The notes beneath the pieces are model-generated. The model was not told the DNA's origin, made no database searches, and worked only from the letters and a program-made list of their open reading frames with translations. Positions 6,594 through 11,087 of a DNA stretch of 11,087 nucleotides are shown piece by piece. The stretch covers positions 1 through 11,087 of the forward strand of contig JAIRZS010000248.1 of the NCBI GenBank assembly GCA_031267115.1. The letters run 5' to 3'. The first letter of the stretch is position 1, and every line of letters begins with the position of its first letter. The position numbers were made by a program, and so were the translations under genes. The DNA is from Treponema sp. Its GTDB lineage: Bacteria > Spirochaetota > Spirochaetia > Treponematales > Breznakiellaceae.

Positions 6594-7391
6594 TTACAGG
6601 GCAATCCCCTGCTTTCCCAGGGCGCGGGCTTTCCCGGCAAGGAGGGCGGTTCTTTCGGCGCCGGGCGCGGGGAAGCTGTTCCACGCGTGATCGAGGCAGT
6701 TTCCGGGCATGAAGCTCCTGAAATACCAGGGGCTGCTGTCCGCCAGCGGGGCAAGGGCGGCCAGTTCCTCCGCCTCAAGATAGCCGCCGGGCAGGGCCAG
6801 GGTGCGGTACTCGTGGGCAATGCCGGATTCCCGGATAAGGAGGGCGCTCCGTTTCAGCGCCGCGCCGGGATCAGGGCCGCCCCCGCGCGGCAGAAGGGCG
6901 GGGTAGCGCTCGGGCGGCAGCTTCAGGTCCAGGGCAATGTAATCGGGACGGGTTTCGGCGCGGGAAAACAGTTTTTCAAGGGCAAAGGGGTTTATGCCGT
7001 TGGTGTCCAGCTTTACGGGCAGCCCCATGCCCCTGATTGTCCTGACAAGGGCGGGGAGTCCCGCGAAGCCCGTGGGCTCCCCGCCGCTTAAAACAACCCC
7101 GCCCAGAACAGGGCGCCGCTTTTCAAGGTGGAGCAGGGCTTCTTCCGGCAGGACAGGGTCGCCCGCCGGGCCGGCGGCAGAATCCCCTGATGCGGCAGGG
7201 CCGTCTCCTACGCCGCCTGTACCAAGGACAAGCTCCCTGTTCTGGCACCAGGGGCAGCGGAGATTGCAGGACGGGAAAAACAGTATGGAAGCCACTTTGC
7301 CGGGGTAATCGATCAGGGTGGTCTTCCTGAGAAAAATTTTACCGTTACTGCCAGCCCTAGACGGCGGCCAGCTTGCCGATGCTTCCGGCAT
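6594..7391 (-). CDS. nrdG: Anaerobic ribonucleotide reductase activating radical-SAM protein
   Basis: 265 aa from the chosen ATG. The radical-SAM cluster motif CNLRCPWC (Cys42, Cys46, Cys49) follows the family lead-in KTTLIDYPGKVASILFFPSC. SGGEP (about 102-106) binds SAM and KLDTNG follows, as in the NrdG2/TIGR02495 activases. It generates a 5'-deoxyadenosyl radical that abstracts hydrogen from the reductase glycine. Here the target glycine is in the gene immediately upstream, which it overlaps. A Gly/Ala/Pro-rich insertion (about 57-80) follows the cluster. The start is uncertain: homology begins near residue 18, but no ATG, GTG or TTG lies there. ATG 7389-7391 overlaps the upstream gene by 35 bases, TTG 7427 is longer, and an in-frame ATT (7335-7337) sits where family members usually begin. 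Confidence 0.9.
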   Translation of the reverse strand: MPEASASWPPSRAGSNGKIFLRKTTLIDYPGKVASILFFPSCNLRCPWCQNRELVLGTGGVGDGPAASGDSAAGPAGDPVLPEEALLHLEKRRPVLGGVVLSGGEPTGFAGLPALVRTIRGMGLPVKLDTNGINPFALEKLFSRAETRPDYIALDLKLPPERYPALLPRGGGPDPGAALKRSALLIRESGIAHEYRTLALPGGYLEAEELAALAPLADSSPWYFRSFMPGNCLDHAWNSFPAPGAERTALLAGKARALGKQGIAL

Positions 7392-7881
7392 CCAGGGCCC
7401 TGCCCAGCTCCCTTCCGTCACGGGCAAGGAGTATCGCGGTGGGGGTGGAAAAGACCTGGCGCTTAACCGCTTCCGCCATGCCGTCTTTGGTGTCCGCGTT
7501 TACCAGGTCTACCGGGATACCCAGTTTTCCCGCAGCGGCTTTCGCGCCGGGGCAGGCGGGGCAGGCGGGGCGTACAAAGAGGAGGAGCCTTTCATCACGG
7601 TCCTCCCCGCCGGCATAAAGGGAAACAGCGGGTTCCGGCGCGGCGGTATAAGCGGGTATGTTTTTTCCGCCCGCTGCGGCGCCGGCCCGCGCGGGGAAAT
7701 TTTCCGGCGCGCGAAACAGTTTCCGCTCGCCGTATTCTTCCCTTTTGCCCTTGTTCCAGTTCCGCACCGAGCGGTAATAGCCGACAATACGGCTGTAAAC
7801 TTCCGCCGGCGTCCCCTCCGCGCGGGAAAGGGCCTCCCCCGCCGCGGCCAAATCTCTGTCAATGTCCTCAAGGCTTCTCAT
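7357..7881 (-). CDS. Stand-alone glycyl-radical domain of class III RNR fused to a CPAC redoxin
   Basis: 174 aa, ATG 7879-7881 with GAGG nine bases upstream. Residues 1-25 are a charged, probably helical lead (LEDIDRDLAAAGEALSR). Residues 27-56 read EVYSRIVGYYRSVRNWNKGK then REEYGERKLF. This is the terminal segment normally found at the end of NrdD, after its zinc site. Gly34 corresponds to the glycyl-radical residue (RVCGYLG in E. coli NrdD). A flexible Ala/Gly/Pro linker (57-95) leads to a thioredoxin/glutaredoxin-like domain: LLLFVRPACPACPGAK with redox pair Cys107-Cys110, and FSTPTAILL with the cis-proline Pro147. It therefore seems to supply the radical site and a tethered thiol reductant to the adjacent NrdD body, which lacks this segment. 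It overlaps nrdG and lies 247 bases after nrdD. The domain assignments are strong; joint action with NrdD is inference. Confidence 0.88.
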   Translation of the reverse strand: MRSLEDIDRDLAAAGEALSRAEGTPAEVYSRIVGYYRSVRNWNKGKREEYGERKLFRAPENFPARAGAAAGGKNIPAYTAAPEPAVSLYAGGEDRDERLLLFVRPACPACPGAKAAAGKLGIPVDLVNADTKDGMAEAVKRQVFSTPTAILLARDGRELGRALDAGSIGKLAAV

Positions 7882-7914
7882 AAAAACATTCCTCTCTCTA
7901 ATTTATAATTTTCA

Positions 7915-8101
7915 GGGCCGCCCGGAAACTCCGGTTCCCGGGCGGCCCCGCTAAAAAACACGGCAAACTCCCGGCTCAATACGCGCCAGGCCCGGGGGCG
8001 CTGCGGGGGCAAAAAGCCGTTGGCCGCCGGCCCCCGCAGAGGGGGTAGGCCGGGACCAAGGCCCGGCCGTAGGGGTCGGACTTGCGGAGCAAGTCCGCGA
8101 C
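7915..8101. repeat. Four-hairpin spacer between nrdD and the radical-domain gene
   Basis: Perfect stems: 7915-7925 with 7938-7948 (11 bp, 12-nt loop), 8001-8010 with 8030-8039 (10 bp), 8048-8054 with 8062-8068 (7 bp) and 8077-8085 with 8089-8097 (9 bp, GGA triloop). None is followed by a clean T run on either strand, so classical termination is not evident. The 247-base gap holds no gene I can support. It may be a repeat insertion, an mRNA-stabilising structure setting the ratio of the two reductase parts, or both. Confidence 0.7.
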
Positions 8102-8128
8102 TTCCCCCCGCAGTTAAATTACTTTTAT

Positions 8129-10183
8129 TCAGCGGCCCGCCAAAACTTCTTCCCTTTCCTTCCGGAGCGCGGCTATGCGCCCCTTGATTTCATTCTCCTT
8201 TTCTTCCCTGCATTTGGGGCAGTTAAAGTGTTCGCCTTTAAGGTAGCCGTGAACAGGGCACACCGAAAAAGTAGGGGAAACCGTGTAGTAGGGAATACGG
8301 TAATTATAGGCGATTGCTTTAACCAGATCCCGGCAGGACCGCCAGTCCTCGATCGCCTCCCCCAGGAAACAGTGGAACACCGTGCCGCCGGTATAGGCCG
8401 CCTGCAGCTCTTCCTGGATATCCAGCGCGTCAAAGACATCTTCGGTCTGCGTAACCGGAAGCTGGGTAGAATTGGTGTAGTACGGCTCGGAAGTCCCGGC
8501 GCAGATAATATCCGGGTATCTTTCCCTGTCGTGCTTCGCCAGGCGGTAGGAAGTGGATTCCGCGGGGGTAGCCTCAAGGTTAAAAAGCTCCCCGGATTCC
8601 TCCTGGAAATCCGCGAGCCTGTCCCGCATAAACCGCAGTACCTCCAGGGCAAAGGCGCGGCCCCCGGCCGTGGAAATATCCGCCCCTTCCCCCAGAAAGT
8701 TGAGGAGGCATTCGTTCATCCCCACAAGGCCGATAGTATTAAAGTGGTTATCCAGCGTCGAGAGGTAGCGCCTGGTATAGGGGAAAAGCCCGGTTTCCAA
8801 AAGCCGGCCCACCATTTTCCGCTTGGCGATAAGGCTGTCCCGGGCAAGCTCCATAAGCCCCCCCAGGCGGCTGTAGAAATTCTGCTCGTTTTTCGCGAGA
8901 TACCCGATCCGGGGAAGGTTGATGGTTACCACCCCCAGAGAGCCTGTCAGCTCGTCCGAACCGAAAAGGCCGCCACCGCGTTTCCGCAGCTCCCTCTTGT
9001 CAAGCCGGAGGCGGCAGCACATCGATCGCACGTCGGCGGGGTCCAGGTCGGAATTGACAAAATTCTGGAAATACGGCGTCCCGTAGCGGGAAGTCATCTC
9101 GAAGAGCAGGCGGGCGTTATCGCTTTCCCAGTCAAAATCGGAGGTAATATTGTAAGTAGGAATAGGGTACTGGAAGCCCCGCCCGTCCGCGTCCCCCTCG
9201 AGCATAAGCTCGATAAAGAGCCGGTTCACCCGGTCCATCTCGTCCCGGCATTCCCCGTAGGTAAAGCCCGCTTCCTTCCCGCCGATCACCGCCTTCTTGT
9301 CCGCGAGATCCGCGGGGACCGTCCAGTCCAGGGTAATATTGGTAAAAGGCGCCTGGCTCCCCCAGCGGCTCGGGGTATTGACCCCGAACACAAAACTCTG
9401 CAAGCACTGTTTTAAATCCTTATCGCTTAAGTTGTCCGCCTTTACAAAAGGGGCCGTATAAGTATCAAAAGAACTAAACGCCTGGGCCCCTGCCCACTCG
9501 TTTTGCAGGCAGCCCAGAAAATTTACCGCCTGCTGCATCAGCGTGGAAAGGTGCCGGGCCGGCTTGCTGGTTATCTTGTCCGGCACCCCGCCCAGCCCGC
9601 CGGTGATAAGCTGGCGCAGGGACCAGCCCGCGCAGTAGCCCGAGAACATGGAAAGATCGTGTATATGGAAGTCGGCCTCGCGGTGCGCCCGGGCGATTTC
9701 CGGGGAGTAGACATTCTTGAGCCAGTAATTCGCGGTAATACTCCCCGAATTGTGCAGGATAAGCCCGCCCAGCGAATAGTTGACATTCGCGTTTTCATTG
9801 ACCCGCCAGTCGGACTGCTTAAGGTAGCCGTTCATGGTAGAGTCAATGTCAAGCATAAGCTTTCTCGCGTCCCGCATCGCCTCGTGCCTGGCGCGGTAGA
9901 GGATATACGCCTTGGCCGTCGCCGTCTCACCAGCCTCGACCAGCGCGTTTTCCACCAGGTCCTGAATCTCCTCGATCGCGGGGATAGAGTTCGGGTGCCG
10001 CCCCGCCATAAGTCCGGCAACCGCCTCCTCCGCCCGGTCCGCGATCTTCCCGGCCCTGGAGCGCAGCTCCGCCTCCGCAATGCCCGGAACAGCCGCCCCG
10101 AAAGCCTTGCCCACCGCGCCGTATATTTTTTTCCGGTCGTAGCGCTCTATTTCGCCCGAGCGCTTCACCACATTCCTGATCAA
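8129..10183 (-). CDS. nrdD: Anaerobic (class III) ribonucleoside-triphosphate reductase body lacking its glycyl-radical loop
   Basis: 684 aa. Residues 1-95 are an ATP-cone (RNVVKRSGEIERYDRKKI), the allosteric dATP/ATP sensor. The 10-stranded barrel follows, with YCAGWSLRQL (Cys184), RSMCCRLRLD (Cys389/Cys390, finger-loop thiyl cysteine) and NHFNTIGLVGMNECLLNF. The C-terminal end carries a CPVHG...NCPKC zinc site (Cys642, His645, Cys655, Cys658). In ordinary NrdD the glycyl-radical segment comes right after this site. Here the chain instead ends in a charged, probably helical tail (KGRIAALRKEREEVLAGR) and stops. The missing segment is encoded by the next gene. The start is TTG at 10181-10183 with GGGGAGG eight bases upstream, overlapping the nrdR stop (TTGA). 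It reduces ribonucleotides to deoxyribonucleotides anaerobically, presumably only when combined with the downstream radical-domain protein. Confidence 0.95.
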   Translation of the reverse strand: MIRNVVKRSGEIERYDRKKIYGAVGKAFGAAVPGIAEAELRSRAGKIADRAEEAVAGLMAGRHPNSIPAIEEIQDLVENALVEAGETATAKAYILYRARHEAMRDARKLMLDIDSTMNGYLKQSDWRVNENANVNYSLGGLILHNSGSITANYWLKNVYSPEIARAHREADFHIHDLSMFSGYCAGWSLRQLITGGLGGVPDKITSKPARHLSTLMQQAVNFLGCLQNEWAGAQAFSSFDTYTAPFVKADNLSDKDLKQCLQSFVFGVNTPSRWGSQAPFTNITLDWTVPADLADKKAVIGGKEAGFTYGECRDEMDRVNRLFIELMLEGDADGRGFQYPIPTYNITSDFDWESDNARLLFEMTSRYGTPYFQNFVNSDLDPADVRSMCCRLRLDKRELRKRGGGLFGSDELTGSLGVVTINLPRIGYLAKNEQNFYSRLGGLMELARDSLIAKRKMVGRLLETGLFPYTRRYLSTLDNHFNTIGLVGMNECLLNFLGEGADISTAGGRAFALEVLRFMRDRLADFQEESGELFNLEATPAESTSYRLAKHDRERYPDIICAGTSEPYYTNSTQLPVTQTEDVFDALDIQEELQAAYTGGTVFHCFLGEAIEDWRSCRDLVKAIAYNYRIPYYTVSPTFSVCPVHGYLKGEHFNCPKCREEKENEIKGRIAALRKEREEVLAGR

Positions 10184-10644
10184 CGGGACATCCTCCCCAT
10201 TTTTTTTATCTCGCGCATAAATTCTTCCAGGTTTTCAAAATGCCGGTAAATCGAGGCGAAGCGTATATAGCCCACCTGGTCCAGCGGCGCCAGCTTTTCC
10301 AGCACCAGGTCCCCGATCGCCGAGGCGCCGATCTCGTGGTTCCCCGTGCCCTGGATCGCCGAGGCGTCCTCCACCTCGTTCACCAGGTTTTCAATACTCA
10401 TCTGGGAAACCGGCCTCTTCTCCAAAGCCCGCTGCACCCCCCGCTCAATCTTGGCCCGGTCGAAAGGCTCCCTGCGCCCGTCCCGCTTGATCACCATAAA
10501 CTGCTTTTCCTCGATACGCTCGTAGCTGGTAAACCGGAAACCGCAGCCGTTGCACTCCCGCCTCCGCCTGATAGCCTCGCCTTTGGCCAAAGTCCGGGAA
10601 TCGATTACTTTGTCGTCAAAATTGCCGCAATGAGGACAGCGCAT
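10180..10644 (-). CDS. nrdR: Transcriptional repressor NrdR
   Basis: 154 aa, full family length. The N-terminal zinc ribbon is MRCPHC ... CNGCG (Cys3, Cys6, Cys31, Cys34) followed by FRFTSYERIEE. From about residue 49 an ATP-cone begins (VIKRDGRREPFDRAKIERGV) and ends near VGYIRFASIYRHFENLEEF. NrdR senses ATP/dATP through the cone and represses ribonucleotide reductase promoters through NrdR boxes. It is the first gene of the nrd operon, read directly from the promoter at 10747-10775, so autoregulation is likely. ATG 10642-10644 has AGGA upstream. Its stop overlaps the TTG start of nrdD. It shares the cone fold with the neighbouring NrdD. Confidence 0.97.
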   Translation of the reverse strand: MRCPHCGNFDDKVIDSRTLAKGEAIRRRRECNGCGFRFTSYERIEEKQFMVIKRDGRREPFDRAKIERGVQRALEKRPVSQMSIENLVNEVEDASAIQGTGNHEIGASAIGDLVLEKLAPLDQVGYIRFASIYRHFENLEEFMREIKKMGRMSR

Positions 10645-10740
10645 TTTTTTATCCTGTTATCCTGGCAGGTCCGGGGGCCGCGTGGCCCGCATATACCACA
10701 ACTAAAGGGGTAGTCCGCTAATAATACATCGTTATATTGT

Positions 10741-10756
10741 GCCGATTATATAGTAT
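10741..10756 (-). promoter_or_regulatory. Candidate NrdR box over the -10 element
   Basis: On the minus strand ATACTATATAATCGGC matches about 10 of 15 specified positions of the NrdR consensus ACACWATATNTWGTGT as I align it. It covers the -10 hexamer. An overlapping half-site CACAATAT lies immediately downstream (10727-10742). AT-richness alone could produce part of the match. Confidence 0.4.
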
Positions 10757-10775
10757 CCTTTCGGGTCTTTTTCAA
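10747..10775 (-). promoter_or_regulatory. Sigma70-like promoter of the nrdR-nrdD operon
   Basis: TTGAAA (10775-10770), a 17-base spacer, then TATATA (10752-10747), which is part of TATATAAT. This is the best promoter match in the window. Transcription would start near 10740, giving a leader of about 95 bases before nrdR. Confidence 0.75.
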
Positions 10776-10782
10776 TCTTATC

Positions 10783-10798
10783 ACACTACGTATTATGG
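10783..10798 (-). promoter_or_regulatory. Candidate upstream NrdR box
   Basis: Minus-strand CCATAATACGTAGTGT matches about 12 of 15 specified positions of the consensus, with an intact TAGTGT half. It lies just upstream of the -35, 42 bp (four helical turns) from the box on the -10, so both would face the same side of DNA. Published NrdR box pairs are usually closer (about three turns). Confidence 0.45.
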
Positions 10799-10848
10799 CG
10801 CAAGGGGGTTTCCCCCGGAATTCGGAAAAACATCCGATTATTTAGAGG

Positions 10849-10980
10849 GGGGGCCTGTTACCGGGCGGCGGGCGCCTCTCCCCCTGCCTGCGGCAGGGGG
10901 CCGCCTTCCGGCCCCCCTGCGCTCCGAAGGTTTTTGCCCCCGGCAAAAACGCTTCTCCGCTACCCCCCATACAGGCCTCC
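10849..10980. repeat. Third hairpin-rich inverted-repeat cluster
   Basis: Outer inverted repeat 10849-10858 with 10971-10980 (10 bp, one G-T pair). It encloses hairpins 10880-10888/10892-10900 (9 bp, TGC triloop) and 10930-10938/10942-10950 (9 bp, GTTTTTGCC with GGCAAAAAC). The layout (outer repeat enclosing side hairpins) resembles the 3743-4033 element. No credible gene lies in 10801-11087. Confidence 0.6.
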
Positions 10981-10996
10981 GGTGGAATTTTACCGC

Positions 10997-11014
10997 GAAG
11001 TCGAAGAAGTCGAA
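10997..11014. repeat. 9-bp tandem duplication
   Basis: GAAGTCGAA occurs twice head to tail (10997-11005 and 11006-11014). It is short and may be incidental. Confidence 0.5.
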
Positions 11015-11034
11015 TAAGTTTTGAATGAAGGGGA

Positions 11035-11047
11035 GGGGTCTGACCCC
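11035..11047. repeat. 13-bp palindrome GGGGTCTGACCCC
   Basis: Perfect odd palindrome. The string TCTGACCC followed by GG recurs near 3727, just outside the 3743-4033 element, so it may be a boundary sequence shared by the repeat elements. Confidence 0.45.
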
Positions 11048-11087
11048 GGCTTACGTTCAAAGCCAAAAAGGGAAAGAAGTTAAAGAA

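Noticed and set aside
7915..7948. Rho-independent terminator
   Set aside because: The 11-bp stem is strong, but no T-run follows on either strand.
7882..8128. nrdD broken by a recent frameshift with the radical domain as its remnant
   Set aside because: The spacer has no coding similarity in any frame, the downstream gene has its own ribosome site, ATG and a full redoxin domain, and nrdD ends in a tidy helical tail.
8228..9415. Long plus-strand reading frame (395 codons) opposite nrdD
   Set aside because: Shadow of nrdD: antisense to conserved motifs, low-complexity composition, no known domain.
10737..11066. Short reading frames on both strands in the final 300 bases
   Set aside because: They span hairpins and low-complexity sequence with no domain or ribosome site.
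1..11087. CRISPR array, tRNA, rRNA or transposase gene
   Set aside because: No spaced direct repeats, tRNA cloverleaf, rRNA-like sequence or transposase motif was recognised on either strand.

Overview
The window holds three gene blocks separated by unusually hairpin-rich DNA. It reads as GC-rich. Class III (anaerobic) ribonucleotide reductase genes, lipoprotein-style export signals and abundant palindromic intergenic repeats suggest an anaerobic host-associated bacterium. My best guess is a spirochaete related to termite-gut Treponema, but this is inference from protein style, not a database match.

Block 1 (minus strand, 3669 down to 21) is a metal-uptake operon. It runs: a small Cys/His-rich membrane protein, a ZnuA/TroA-type binding protein (GTG start), a ZnuC-type ATPase, a ZnuB-type permease, and a lipoprotein with a conserved GCCG core resembling the C-terminal domain of the YcgQ/DUF1980 family. 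The last three genes overlap or nearly touch. Paired hairpins lie between znuA and znuC.

Block 2 (plus strand, 4197 to 6547) is a complete polar amino-acid ABC importer: lipoprotein binding protein, His/Glu-type permease and GlnQ-type ATPase. The roughly 490 bases before it hold a nested multi-arm inverted-repeat element (3743-4033), then two short inverted repeats and a possible weak promoter.

Block 3 (minus strand, 10644 down to 6594) is an anaerobic dNTP-synthesis operon: nrdR, nrdD, a 174-aa two-domain protein, and nrdG. A strong sigma70-like promoter with candidate NrdR boxes precedes nrdR. The main discovery is that NrdD stops just after its zinc site and has no glycyl-radical loop. 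That loop (an EVYSRIVGYYRSV motif) is instead the N-terminal part of the separate 174-aa protein, where it is fused to a CPAC thioredoxin/glutaredoxin-like domain. The reductase therefore looks split: a catalytic body in one chain, and the radical domain plus a tethered reductant in another, with NrdG as the activating radical-SAM enzyme. A 247-base spacer with four clean hairpins lies between the two halves.

The last ~290 bases (10801-11087) contain no gene I can support. They hold a third hairpin cluster, a 9-bp tandem repeat and a 13-bp palindrome.
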